From NCBI GenBank assembly GCA_003416985.1, contig QVIN01000016.1, positions 53,108-117,107 of the forward strand: a DNA stretch of 64,000 bases, read 5' to 3'. The notes beneath the pieces were generated by a model. The model made no database searches and was not told where the DNA came from. It worked only from the letters and a program-made list of their open reading frames with translations. Below, piece by piece: positions 35,470-43,673 of this stretch (positions are counted from its first letter, which is position 1; every line of letters starts with the position of its first letter). Origin of the DNA: Duganella sp. BJB480 (GTDB taxonomy: Bacteria; Pseudomonadota; Gammaproteobacteria; Burkholderiales; Burkholderiaceae_D). Position numbers and translations under genes: made by a program.

Positions 35470-37245
35470 ATGACATTGAACCAGCTCGCGGTCGCTGCCG
35501 CACTGGCCTGCGCCGGTGTGGCGCACGCCGCAGGTCCGGCCGCGCCGGACCTCATCATCAGCAACGGCAAGATCGCCACGATGACCAGGGAGGGAGCTTT
35601 TGCGCAAGCCCTCGCCATCAAGGACGGCAAGATCCTGGCCGTCGGCAGCAACGCCAAGATCCTGAAGCTCAAGGCGGCCGGCACCCAGCTGATCGACGCC
35701 GGCGGCAAGACCGTCATCCCCGGCCTCAACGACTCCCACCTGCACATCATCCGCGAAGGCTTGAACTACAACGCCGAGCTGCGCTGGGACGGCGTGACCT
35801 CGCTGAAGAAGGCGCTGCAAATGCTCAAGGAGCAGGCCGCGCGCACACCGGACGGCGCGTGGATCAAGGTGGTCGGCGGCTGGAACGAATTCCAGTTCGA
35901 GGAAAAACGCCTGCCGACGCTGGCCGAAATCAACGAAGCGGTGCCGGACAAGCCGGTGTTCCTGCTGTACCTGTACGGCCTGGGCTTCCTGAACCAGAAG
36001 GGCATCGCCACGCTGGGCTACAACGCCGACACCAAATTCAAGGACGGCGTGGTCGAGCTGGGCGCGGACGGCAAGCCGACCGGCCTGCTGATCGCCAAGC
36101 CGAACGCGATGATCCTGTACACCACGCTGGGCAAGACCAACGTGCTGCCGCGCGAGCAGCAGCTCAACTCCACCCAGCAGTACTACACCGAGCTGAACCG
36201 CCTGGGCCTGACCAGCGCCATCGACGCCGGCGGCGGCGGGCAAGCCTATCCCGACGACTACGCGGTCAGCCTGGAGCTGGCCAGGAGCGGCAAGCTGACC
36301 GTGCGTACCTCCTACTACCTGTTCGCGCAGAAGCCGGGCAAGGAGCTGGAGGACTATCAGCGCTGGCTGACCATGACCAAGCCCGACCGCAACGACCACC
36401 TGTTCTATGCCAACGGCTACAACACCGAGGGCGGCGGCGAGAACCTGGTGTGGAGCGCGGCCGACTTCGAGAACTTCCTGGAGCCGCGCCCGGACATGCC
36501 GCAGCAGATGGAGAGCGAACTGGAACCGGTGCTGCGCCTGCTGATCAAGAACCGCTGGCCGTTCCGCATCCACGCCACCTATGACGAGAGCATAGACCGC
36601 GACCTGGCCGTGATCGAAAAGGTCAACCAGGATACGCCGCTGAACGGCCTGCGCTGGTTCTTCGACCACGCCGAGACCATCAGCGACAAGCAGCTGGCTC
36701 GCGTGAAGGCGCTGGGCGGCGGCATCGCCGTGCAGAACCGCATGTACTTCCAGGGCGAGCTGTACTGGAAGCAGTATGGCGAGCAGACCCGCCAGATGCC
36801 GCCGATTAAAAAAATGCTGGAGATGAAGATCCCTGTCGGCCTGGGCACGGACGGCACGCGCGTCAGCAGCTATGCGCCATGGCCGTCGATCTACTGGGCG
36901 GTGACGGGCAAGACGGCGGGCGGCCTGCGCGTGTGGCAGCCCAAGGACGTGCTGAGCCGCTACCTGGCGCTCAAGCTGATGACCCAGGGCAGCGCATGGA
37001 TGAGCGGCGAGGAAGAGCTCAAGGGCACGCTGGCCGCGGGCCAGTATGCCGACCTGCTGATACTGCCGCAGGATTATTTCTCGATGGCGGTCGAGCAGAT
37101 CAAGAACCTGGAAAGCAGCCTGACCATCGTCAACGGCAAGGTGGTGTACGCGGCGCCGGAGTTCAAGCAGTACGCGCCGGCCCTGCCCGAGGTGCAGCCG
37201 GACTGGAGCCCTGTGAAATACTACGGCGGCTATCAGAACAAGTAA
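35470..37245 (+). CDS. Amidohydrolase family 3 protein (YtcJ-like), exported
   Basis: A 591-residue metal-dependent hydrolase with a signal peptide (QLAVAAALACAGVAHAA). The composite domain start DLIISNGKIATM is followed by the metal-binding HxH in GLNDSHLHI, a further histidine in WFFDHAETI, and the catalytic-type aspartate in GLGTDGTRVSSYAPW. Substrate unknown; relatives act on N-substituted amides or formamides. GGAGCAGCAGC precedes the ATG. It converges with the chromate transporter genes, with stops one base apart. Confidence 0.87.
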   Translation: MTLNQLAVAAALACAGVAHAAGPAAPDLIISNGKIATMTREGAFAQALAIKDGKILAVGSNAKILKLKAAGTQLIDAGGKTVIPGLNDSHLHIIREGLNYNAELRWDGVTSLKKALQMLKEQAARTPDGAWIKVVGGWNEFQFEEKRLPTLAEINEAVPDKPVFLLYLYGLGFLNQKGIATLGYNADTKFKDGVVELGADGKPTGLLIAKPNAMILYTTLGKTNVLPREQQLNSTQQYYTELNRLGLTSAIDAGGGGQAYPDDYAVSLELARSGKLTVRTSYYLFAQKPGKELEDYQRWLTMTKPDRNDHLFYANGYNTEGGGENLVWSAADFENFLEPRPDMPQQMESELEPVLRLLIKNRWPFRIHATYDESIDRDLAVIEKVNQDTPLNGLRWFFDHAETISDKQLARVKALGGGIAVQNRMYFQGELYWKQYGEQTRQMPPIKKMLEMKIPVGLGTDGTRVSSYAPWPSIYWAVTGKTAGGLRVWQPKDVLSRYLALKLMTQGSAWMSGEEELKGTLAAGQYADLLILPQDYFSMAVEQIKNLESSLTIVNGKVVYAAPEFKQYAPALPEVQPDWSPVKYYGGYQNK

Positions 37246-37246
37246 G

Positions 37247-37834
37247 TCACACCAGCTGGAACCAGCCCAGCACCGCACCGCCTGCCAGCAGCCACAGCAG
37301 GTGGATGCGGGTGCGCCAGATCACCAGGCCGGCGGCCACCGACAGCGTCCACAAGGGCCAGTCGGTGGTCCAGTCGCGGTGGGCGCTGCCCAGTATGATC
37401 CCCACCGACACCATCAATCCCACCACCACCGGCGCCATGCCCTGCTTGAAGGCGCGCACGCCCAGCAGGTCCCGGTTCCGATGCCCCCAGCGCGCCGCCA
37501 GATAGGTCAGGGTGGTGCTCGGCAGCATAATCCCCACCATCGTCACCAGCACGCCGGCCAGCGCCGCCGTGTAGCTGCCCGCGTTCAGGCCGACGTTCCA
37601 GCCCATCAAGGCCACGAACAGCACGTTCGGCCCCGGCGCCGCCTGGGCGATGGCGATCGAATCGTTGAACTGGGATTGGGTCAGCCAGTGGTGTTCCTCG
37701 ACCAGGAAGCGGTGCATTTCGGCCGTGGTGGAGATCGCGCCGCCGATCGACATCAGCGACAGCAGCATGTAGTGTGCGAACAGGTTGACCCAGTCGGACA
37801 GGCTCAGCACCAGGTGCAGCGGCGCGTCGTTCAT
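37247..37834 (-). CDS. chrA: Chromate transporter, short-chain CHR subunit (second half)
   Basis: A 195-residue membrane protein with one CHR domain: LLSLMSIGGAISTTAEMHRFLVEEHHWLTQSQFNDSIAIAQAAPGPNVLFVALMG carries the GG...Q.APGPN family motif. It overlaps the preceding CHR gene (ATGA), and the pair corresponds to the two halves of a long ChrA. Such pairs export chromate or act on sulphate-like anions; activity is inferred. Confidence 0.88.
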   Translation of the reverse strand: MNDAPLHLVLSLSDWVNLFAHYMLLSLMSIGGAISTTAEMHRFLVEEHHWLTQSQFNDSIAIAQAAPGPNVLFVALMGWNVGLNAGSYTAALAGVLVTMVGIMLPSTTLTYLAARWGHRNRDLLGVRAFKQGMAPVVVGLMVSVGIILGSAHRDWTTDWPLWTLSVAAGLVIWRTRIHLLWLLAGGAVLGWFQLV

Positions 37835-38409
37835 GGCTGGCGTCCCTTCATCTTGCGGTAGGTGAGGGTGACGCCGACGCTGCCCAGGATGAGCAGGGTG
37901 TAGGCCAGCGGCAGACGCAGCGCCACCACGAACACCACGCACAGCAGCGCAATGGCGGCGTTCAGCCACTGCGGCAGCGGATGCCTGCCGAGCGCGGAAG
38001 CGAGCTTGAGGCCGGTGGCGGCGATCATGCCCGCCGACACCGCCGCCATGCCGCGCAGCGCGCCGGTCACGCCGGGGTGGCCGGCGTAATGGGAGTGCAG
38101 CATGGCCAGCCCCAGCACCAGCAGCAGGGGCAGCGTGAGCATGCCGGCCAGGGCGACCATGCCGCCGCGCAAGCCGTAGTAGCGGCTGCCGATCATCAGC
38201 GCCAGGTTGACCACATTGGGGCCGGGCATGATCTGGGCGACCGCCCATTCCTCGACGAATTCCTCCTGCGTCAGCCAGCGCTTGCGTTCCACCAGTTCGC
38301 GTTGCACGACGGCCAGCACGCCGCCGAATCCCTGCAGCGCCAGGATGGTGAAAGAGACGAATAGATCAAGTAGCGACTTGGGGCGGGGGCGGGGCGGATC
38401 GATAGGCAT
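37831..38409 (-). CDS. chrA: Chromate transporter, short-chain CHR subunit (first half)
   Basis: A 192-residue membrane protein with the N-terminal-type CHR domain: LQGFGGVLAVVQRELVERKRWLTQEEFVEEWAVAQIMPGPNVVNLALMIG. It is first of a coupled two-gene pair. The two proteins probably form an antiparallel heterodimer, as proposed for short-chain CHR pairs. Confidence 0.88.
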   Translation of the reverse strand: MPIDPPRPRPKSLLDLFVSFTILALQGFGGVLAVVQRELVERKRWLTQEEFVEEWAVAQIMPGPNVVNLALMIGSRYYGLRGGMVALAGMLTLPLLLVLGLAMLHSHYAGHPGVTGALRGMAAVSAGMIAATGLKLASALGRHPLPQWLNAAIALLCVVFVVALRLPLAYTLLILGSVGVTLTYRKMKGRQP

Positions 38410-38577
38410 GGCTTATTATCGCGCCGGTATTGCCGCCTGTCTATTAGCCCCGCAGCGGGATGAATATTAATTCAGGATTGATAGGAAGCTGACATTGACT
38501 TTGGTCCACTGTCGGCCATACTCCCTTAGCATGACGCAGATCAGAGTCCCCGCCACCAACTTTTGCTAAGGATCATG

Positions 38578-38766
38578 ATGAACGTTTCGCTTTTACAGCA
38601 ACGCAGTGACGAGCAATGCAGTGCAGCGGTCAATCGCGGCATTCAGGTGCAGTCCAGCTTCAACACGGTCTGTGCGATCGAATACATGAAATCCCATAAC
38701 GTGGATCCACGCGTGATCGAACGGGTGCTATTACACCCCGAACAGCGCCGAAAAGCCCCGCATTGA
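38578..38766 (+). CDS. Small conserved hypothetical protein
   Basis: A 62-residue basic protein with Gln/Arg-rich helical segments and the sequence FNTVCAIEYMKSHNVDPRVIERVLLHP. A TAAGGA ribosome site precedes two adjacent ATGs (38575 and 38578); the second has better spacing. Similar short proteins are recalled from Oxalobacteraceae, without known function. Its regulator-like size and position next to the DnaA-box-like element are noted only as context. Confidence 0.65.
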   Translation: MNVSLLQQRSDEQCSAAVNRGIQVQSSFNTVCAIEYMKSHNVDPRVIERVLLHPEQRRKAPH

Positions 38767-38796
38767 GGCCGCCGCGCATGCTGGTTTCTGGTTTAC

Positions 38797-39012
38797 TTAT
38801 ACACAAACCATGTTGACAAGATTTTTTTTCAAAACGATTTCTTGTCACAAAGCGCTGGCTGCCAAGTCATTGATTTGTAAGGGGTTTAAAATTGCCTTTT
38901 GGATGGGCAGTTTGTTGAAAACCGCATAGGTAAAGCCTCCCTGCGGTGTCAAGAGGGTGATATCCACATAGATATCCACAGCGTCTGTGGATATCCCCAA
39001 AAGTGCTATAAC
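38797..39012 (+). repeat. DnaA-box-like intergenic element, copy A
   Basis: Contains TTATACACA (38797-38805), then ATATCCACA at 38960-38968 and 38972-38980, and the inverted TGTGGATAT at 38986-38994. Between them lie a T-rich tract, an 8-bp inverted repeat (38814-38821 with 38840-38847) and a TTTAAAA stretch. The box positions match copy B (40034-40250) within one base. It occupies the gap between the 62-residue gene and the 3' end of the REC-PAS gene. Confidence 0.7.
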
Positions 39013-39022
39013 AATCCGCTAC

Positions 39023-39922
39023 TTACAACGGTTTTTTGAGCGCCTGCAGGACGCTGGCGACAACAATGTAGCGGCGCGGCAACTCTGCGCTGGCCGTCAC
39101 GGTGGCGCGCAGCCGTACTTCCTGGCCGTCGCGGCGCCAGGCGCTGACCACATCGGTCCACGCTTCGCCATCCCTCAGCGCTTGCAGCGCATCGCTCAGC
39201 TGGTCCGGCGGGTAGGGCGGCGCGTGCAGCAGGCGCGGGTCCGCGCCCTGCAACTCCTCGCGGCTGTACTGGAACACAGCGCAGAATTTATCGTTGACCG
39301 TGACGATCTTGCCGCGCTCGTCCAGCGTGACGATCACCGCATGCTGGTCCACCGCCGCCAGCAAGGCCCTGGCCTGGTCCAGTTCCTGCTGCAGCGCCTG
39401 CACCTGCCGGTGCGCCTGCTCCAGCCCGGAGTAGGCCCGCAGCGACGAGATCACCGTGGTGAACAATTTGCGCGTGGTCAGGTCCGTCTTGCACCAGAAA
39501 TCATTGATGTCGTAGTCGAGGATGATGCTGTGTTCCAGCGCCTGTCCCGGCTGGCCGGTGCGCAGCACGATGCGTACCAGGTTGTTGTGCAGGGTGTCGC
39601 GGATGTGGCGGGCCACATTCAGGCCGGCGTCGCTGGTTTCCATGATCACGTCCAGCAGCACCAGCGCGATGTCGGGCGTGGTGCGCAGCGTGGTCAGCGC
39701 TTCCTCGCCGCTGTAGGCATGCAGGAAGCTCAGCCGCCGGCCCTGGAAGCAGACGTTGCTCAATGAGAATTTGGTGACCACATGGACATCGACGTCGTCA
39801 TCGACGATCAGCACCCGCCAAGGTGCCGGCGCCGGCGCGGTCCCGGGCTTGCCTGCCTGGGGCTGGCTTGCCGGCGGTGCTTCATCCTCTATCATCCAAT
39901 CGGTGTCGTCGTTCTGGTTCAT
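39023..39922 (-). CDS. Response regulator with REC and PAS domains
   Basis: A 299-residue protein. After a Pro/Ala-rich 35-residue leader, a receiver domain begins VLIVDDDVDVH with the acidic pocket, a phospho-acceptor Asp in LVLLDVIMET, and a Thr/Lys region (FWCKTDLT). A linking coiled coil (HRQVQALQQELDQARALLAAV) leads to a PAS domain (VNDKFCAVFQYSREELQGADPRLL). No output enzyme or DNA-binding domain is present. Its close relatives in this group are often the N-terminal modules of DUF3369-type HD-GYP or GGDEF regulators. Both flanks carry the DnaA-box-like element. Confidence 0.82.
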   Translation of the reverse strand: MNQNDDTDWMIEDEAPPASQPQAGKPGTAPAPAPWRVLIVDDDVDVHVVTKFSLSNVCFQGRRLSFLHAYSGEEALTTLRTTPDIALVLLDVIMETSDAGLNVARHIRDTLHNNLVRIVLRTGQPGQALEHSIILDYDINDFWCKTDLTTRKLFTTVISSLRAYSGLEQAHRQVQALQQELDQARALLAAVDQHAVIVTLDERGKIVTVNDKFCAVFQYSREELQGADPRLLHAPPYPPDQLSDALQALRDGEAWTDVVSAWRRDGQEVRLRATVTASAELPRRYIVVASVLQALKKPL

Positions 39923-40033
39923 GCGTCAATCCCGCGAGAGGTCGAAGAAGGGAATTGCGGACCTTCACAGTGACACTATTCCTCGCCAGCACTTTTGTCA
40001 AAGGATTCCCCGGCGCGTGCGCGCCAGACCTAC

Positions 40034-40250
40034 TTATGCACAAAAAAATATTTTTCAAGTGCGCTGGAAAGCTGTTGGCGCCTGAATCGTCGTCGGCGTA
40101 AGTATCTGATTTTATTGGGTAAAAATAATGCCTGTGGATTAGGCATTTTATTAAAACCCGCGCCGTTAAAGGCGTTCTCGGCTGTCAAGTGGCGGTTATT
40201 CACAACCTTATCCACAGTTGATGTGGATATCTGGGAAAAGCGCTTTAAAT
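40034..40250 (+). repeat. DnaA-box-like intergenic element, copy B
   Basis: Part of a 603-base gene-free stretch (39923-40524). Boxes are TTATGCACA (40034-40042), TTATTCACA (40196-40204), TTATCCACA (40208-40216) and inverted TGTGGATAT (40222-40230). The first three fit TTATNCACA exactly. A perfect AATGCCT/AGGCATT hairpin lies at about 40127-40147. The last 100 bases align with copy A. The remaining bases up to 40524 show only the pelA leader with a GAGGAG ribosome site. Confidence 0.7.
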
Positions 40251-40524
40251 ACGGCGGCTTATCGGCTTTTCCTCAGGAATCGCGTCAGGCTCGCCACTTG
40301 GCAATCTTGAATAATTCCTCGCGGCAAGAGATATGATCTCAGTGTGGCTATTTTACGGCTTTTGTTGGGTTTATTGACATTATTTCGCGCCACTTCCCGC
40401 TTTTTACGCCTTTGGTCGTATGATGACTGCTCGCCGTTGTACGATGACTATCGTTTTCGAGTCGCCGGCCACGGCGTGTTGGAGCTTGCATAAATCAATA
40501 ACATACCTGAGGAGAATAGTTGTG

Positions 40525-41964
40525 ATGACAAGAAAAACCATCATCTTTGGCGCCGTGGCTTTGTTATGTGGCAATCAGGCGTTCGCGGCCGACTGGCCAA
40601 GCGGATATTCGAAATGTGCCGACGAGGGCGGAACCTGCAAGGCGGGCGCGAGCAGCCGGCTGGTCTCGTATGGCATCAAGGACAAATGGGTGATCGCGAC
40701 CCTTTCCGGCGACCTGGTTTGTGCCACGGCCACTTTCGGCAGGGATCCGTATCCGGGCCTGGCCAAGAAGTGCGCGGTCGGCCCGCTGTCCACGCCGACT
40801 CCAACGCCGACGCCAACTCCTACGCCAACCCCTACGCCGACTCCCACCCCAACACCAACTCCAGCCGACGCAACCTTCGAAGCCGCGCCTGCCACCGGCT
40901 GGGCAGGCCAGAACGGTGGCACCACCGGTGGCGCGGCGGCGCCCGCCACGGCCATTTACAAGGTCAACTCGGCGTCGCAATTGATGGCCGCCATCTCGGC
41001 CCAGGGCGACAATCCGAAGATCATCAAACTGTACGGCACCATCGATCCCACTTCCGCGGACAACGGCGGCCCGTACACAAGCACCACCGACCAGGCAGCG
41101 CGCCTGCAGATCAAGCTGGGCAGCAACACCACGCTGATCGGCATGGGCGGGGACACCAAGCTGGTCAACGCCAACATCGTCATCAACGGCAAGCAGAACG
41201 TCATCGTCCGCAACATCAACATCGTCAATCCCTGCGACATCGCGCCGGTCTGGGATCCGAACGACGGCAGCGCCGGCAACTGGAATTCCGAATACGACGG
41301 CGTGACCATCCTGGCCTCGAAGAACGTCTGGGTCGACCACAATGTCTTCACCGACGCGCCGAAGACGGATGACCAGCTGCCGATCGAAAACGGCAAGATC
41401 AAGGAGTGCCACGATGGCGCGCTGGACGTCAAGAACGGCTCGGACTACGTGACGGTCTCCAACAACCGCTTCGAACTGCACGAGAAGAACAACCTGATCG
41501 GCTCGTCGGACTCGAAGACCAGCGACGACGGCCATTTGACGGTCACCTTCAACAACAACCACTTCCTGAACGTGGCGGAGCGCGCGCCGCGCGTACGTTT
41601 CGGCAAGGTCCACATCTACAACAACTACTTCGAGGGATCGCGTTCGCATCCGGTTTATCCGCATCAGTACAGCATCGGCGTGGCCTACAAGGCGAAGATC
41701 ATCTCGCAGAACAATGCCTTCGACATCGCCGGCGCCTCCAGCTGCACCAACATCATGACCAATCCGGGATCGTCGAGCAAGACCGGAGCGGTCACCGATG
41801 TGGGTTCTCTGCTGAACGGCAACCCGCTGAACGCCGCCAGTGCGTGCAGCTTCAGCAGCGCGGTGGGGTGGACCTTGCCTTACACCGCCCCCCTGCTGAA
41901 CGCGACGGCGGTTAAGGCCTCCGTCTTGAGCAATGCCGGGACAGGCAAGATATCCGTGAAATAA
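40525..41964 (+). CDS. Pectate lyase, polysaccharide lyase family 1, with N-terminal accessory module
   Basis: A 479-residue secreted enzyme cleaving polygalacturonate by beta-elimination. A signal peptide (ending AFAAD) is followed by a Cys-rich module of about 65 residues (YSKCADEGGTC..VATATFG), a Thr-Pro repeat linker, then the PL1 parallel beta-helix. The lyase domain has KNVWVDHNVFTD, calcium-site acidic residues in DGALDVKNGSDYVTVSNNRF, and the catalytic-type arginine region ERAPRVRFGKVHIYNNYF. GAGGAG lies 10 bases before the ATG. It is likely to act on plant cell-wall pectin. Confidence 0.92.
   Translation: MTRKTIIFGAVALLCGNQAFAADWPSGYSKCADEGGTCKAGASSRLVSYGIKDKWVIATLSGDLVCATATFGRDPYPGLAKKCAVGPLSTPTPTPTPTPTPTPTPTPTPTPTPADATFEAAPATGWAGQNGGTTGGAAAPATAIYKVNSASQLMAAISAQGDNPKIIKLYGTIDPTSADNGGPYTSTTDQAARLQIKLGSNTTLIGMGGDTKLVNANIVINGKQNVIVRNINIVNPCDIAPVWDPNDGSAGNWNSEYDGVTILASKNVWVDHNVFTDAPKTDDQLPIENGKIKECHDGALDVKNGSDYVTVSNNRFELHEKNNLIGSSDSKTSDDGHLTVTFNNNHFLNVAERAPRVRFGKVHIYNNYFEGSRSHPVYPHQYSIGVAYKAKIISQNNAFDIAGASSCTNIMTNPGSSSKTGAVTDVGSLLNGNPLNAASACSFSSAVGWTLPYTAPLLNATAVKASVLSNAGTGKISVK
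40793..40863 (+). repeat. In-frame Thr-Pro linker repeat in the pectate lyase gene
   Basis: About 12 tandem units of a 6-base pattern (ACNCCN) encode alternating Thr and Pro between the N-terminal module and the lyase domain. Slippage could change linker length. Confidence 0.85.
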
Positions 41965-41969
41965 GCCAG

Positions 41970-42010
41970 GCGCCGGCCGTCGAGGCGTGCCGGCCGGCGC
42001 TGCTTTATCT
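41970..42010 (+). terminator. Rho-independent terminator after the pectate lyase gene
   Basis: A perfect 10-bp GC stem (41970-41979 with 41991-42000), 11-base loop, followed by TGCTTTATCTT. It begins 5 bases after the stop. Confidence 0.8.
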
Positions 42011-42012
42011 TC

Positions 42013-42354
42013 GTGATAACATTCCGGCCCACATATGTTTTATCGGGATTTCGGTTTGACTATGTGTACGAACAGCAGGCCGCCGGTTGCCGTCTCAAGG
42101 TAGTGGGGCGTGCGACCGCTGGTTTTGAAGAGAAGGGGGGCAAGGTGGTGCTGGATGTCTTCAATCCCGAGGACGGCAAGGGCAAGGCCCTGCCGCAGAT
42201 ATTGATGTTCTATGACGATACCGTCACATTGACACTGCCCCTGAAGGGCACGCTGCAGCAGGTGTCGTTCGACGACGAGCTGACCGACGCGCAATTGCGC
42301 GGCAGCTGCGGCAAGAAATCGGACGCCAAACTGTCCGTCCTGTTTCGTCAATAG
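42013..42354 (+). CDS. Hypothetical protein, possibly N-terminally truncated
   Basis: Up to 113 residues from a GTG at 42013; codon use and third-position bias look coding from about 42060 on (YVYEQQAAGCRLKVVGRATAGFEEKGGKVVLDVFNPEDGKGKALP). No signal peptide and no ribosome site are visible, and the first 15 residues are doubtful, so it may be a remnant or use a GTG near 42064. The start overlaps the end of the preceding terminator. No family recognised. Confidence 0.45.
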   Translation: MITFRPTYVLSGFRFDYVYEQQAAGCRLKVVGRATAGFEEKGGKVVLDVFNPEDGKGKALPQILMFYDDTVTLTLPLKGTLQQVSFDDELTDAQLRGSCGKKSDAKLSVLFRQ

Positions 42355-42369
42355 GCGGGAGTGGCGTAA

Positions 42370-42774
42370 TCAGCCGGTGATCCCGGCGAGCAGCTTGCGC
42401 ACGGCGCCATGCGCCATGACGATCTCGGTGCCGTCGTGCAGCAGCGTGTTGTACTTGGCGCGGAATTCCGCGTCGCCGTTTTCGGACGGGCCGATCAGCG
42501 CTTCGATCGCCTTGCGGTAGGCGACGGCTTCGGCGGCCGTGACCGGCTCCGGCTCATCAAGCCGCTCATCCATCTGCGTCATCAGGCCGGACAGCTTTTG
42601 CAGCCAGGCGAAATGCGGATGGTTGGCCACCAGCTGCAAATGCTCCAGCGGACTGCCAACCGCGCCAAAATACTGCGTCTCCACATGAATCAGCTGCTTG
42701 TGCAGGTCGCGCAGCGCGCGCGCCAGCGCCGTCAATTTGGCGTTGTTGGCCAGTTCGTTGTCCGGTAAAGCCAT
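42370..42774 (-). CDS. Conserved hypothetical helical protein
   Basis: A 134-residue, mainly helical soluble protein (NNAKLTALARALRDLHKQLIHVETQYFGAVGSPLEHLQLVANHPHFAWLQKLSGLMTQMDE). A strong AGGAGG lies 5-6 bases before the ATG at 42774, which decides the start against an upstream in-frame ATG at 42969. It is divergent from the PEP-CTERM pair. The function is unknown. Confidence 0.75.
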   Translation of the reverse strand: MALPDNELANNAKLTALARALRDLHKQLIHVETQYFGAVGSPLEHLQLVANHPHFAWLQKLSGLMTQMDERLDEPEPVTAAEAVAYRKAIEALIGPSENGDAEFRAKYNTLLHDGTEIVMAHGAVRKLLAGITG

Positions 42775-42862
42775 GAGATCCTCCTGAGTTAGCTTGAAGC
42801 GCCAGTGTACCCATCCGCACCGCGATTGCCTATGCGCTAAAAGTGCAGTGCGCCCGCTGAAC

Positions 42863-42906
42863 AGTCCAAATGGACTATAGGTCCGATGTGTGTAAATTTT
42901 TATAAT
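42863..42906 (+). promoter_or_regulatory. Predicted promoter with dyad upstream of the PEP-CTERM pair
   Basis: AGTCCA-AA-TGGACT (42863-42876) is a perfect 6-bp inverted repeat, 24 bases upstream of a perfect TATAAT (42901-42906). No good -35 hexamer exists, so an activator binding the dyad is possible. It lies 38 bases before the first PEP-CTERM start, and the intergenic region is shared with a divergent gene. Confidence 0.4.
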
Positions 42907-42944
42907 GACCAGCTTCTGATCTGCAATCTCAAAAGGAAGTCCAC

Positions 42945-43673
42945 ATGAAGGCCATACTGCTCCGATCAACGCTCGCCCTTGCGCTGTCCTGCGGCGTGCT
43001 CGCCGGCGCGGCGGCCACTACTGTCTACCGCGAGGTGGAGGGGGGCAATCTGGACTTCTACTACGACGTCCAGCTGTATCCGAACGCCCATGCAGTCGCT
43101 CTCGGCGATTCACTGATGCTTGACAGCTCTCGTTACATGACCGACCTGAATCGCATCTCGCCCATGGTGATTGCGGTGGCCCATAGCGGCCACGTGCTCA
43201 CCGGTGGCAGCAGCACGCAAGTGCGAGGCTATTATCTCGTCACCACCGGCAATAGCGTCCTGAGGACACAAATTTTTTCTTCTGCCCAAGGCGGGACCTT
43301 CGAATATGGTGCGTTCACCCCCACCACCTTCTATTTCAACGCTGGGCAATCTTTTGACTTGCAGTCGTTGCGCGACAGCCCGTCCGCCGGCTTCTGGCAG
43401 GGACGCGCCTCCGACCAGTCTGACCGGGGTGATTTCTCGGCGGTCGGCCTGTTCGCCCACTATCTGGTGAATGCCAGCGATCCAGACGTGCGGTCGGGTG
43501 GCGAGGCGGTACTCACGAACGTCATCTTCAGCTTCAACCAAGAAGCATTGCAGGCGCCGCCACTGCCGGTGCCTGAACCGCAAACCTACGCCATGCTGCT
43601 GGCCGGGCTGGGCCTGGTGGGCGCGACGGCGCGCCGCCGTTCGTCGCGCATACTCAAGGAGAAACAACAATGA
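42945..43673 (+). CDS. PEP-CTERM sorting-domain protein (first of tandem pair)
   Basis: A 242-residue exported protein. Signal peptide (LALALSCGVLAGAAA), a central domain (LDFYYDVQLYPNAHAVALGDSLMLDSSRYM..SPMVIAVAHSGHVLTGG), then PEP-CTERM: VPEPQTYAMLLAGLGLVGATARRR. It is a paralogue of the following gene, with which it overlaps (ATGA). An AAGGAAG ribosome site lies 6 bases before the ATG. Function beyond sorting to the cell surface is unknown. Confidence 0.9.
   Translation: MKAILLRSTLALALSCGVLAGAAATTVYREVEGGNLDFYYDVQLYPNAHAVALGDSLMLDSSRYMTDLNRISPMVIAVAHSGHVLTGGSSTQVRGYYLVTTGNSVLRTQIFSSAQGGTFEYGAFTPTTFYFNAGQSFDLQSLRDSPSAGFWQGRASDQSDRGDFSAVGLFAHYLVNASDPDVRSGGEAVLTNVIFSFNQEALQAPPLPVPEPQTYAMLLAGLGLVGATARRRSSRILKEKQQ

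Noticed and set aside
38987-39766. Plus-strand frame opposite the REC-PAS gene
   Set aside because: Shadow of a gene with clear receiver and PAS motifs.
38797-40250. A chromosomal or plasmid replication origin
   Set aside because: No dnaA, dnaN, gyrB, rep or parAB gene is nearby, and the element is duplicated; it is reported only as DnaA-box-like.
42040-42351. Minus-strand frame opposite the 42013 fragment
   Set aside because: Less coding-like than the plus strand and without a ribosome site.
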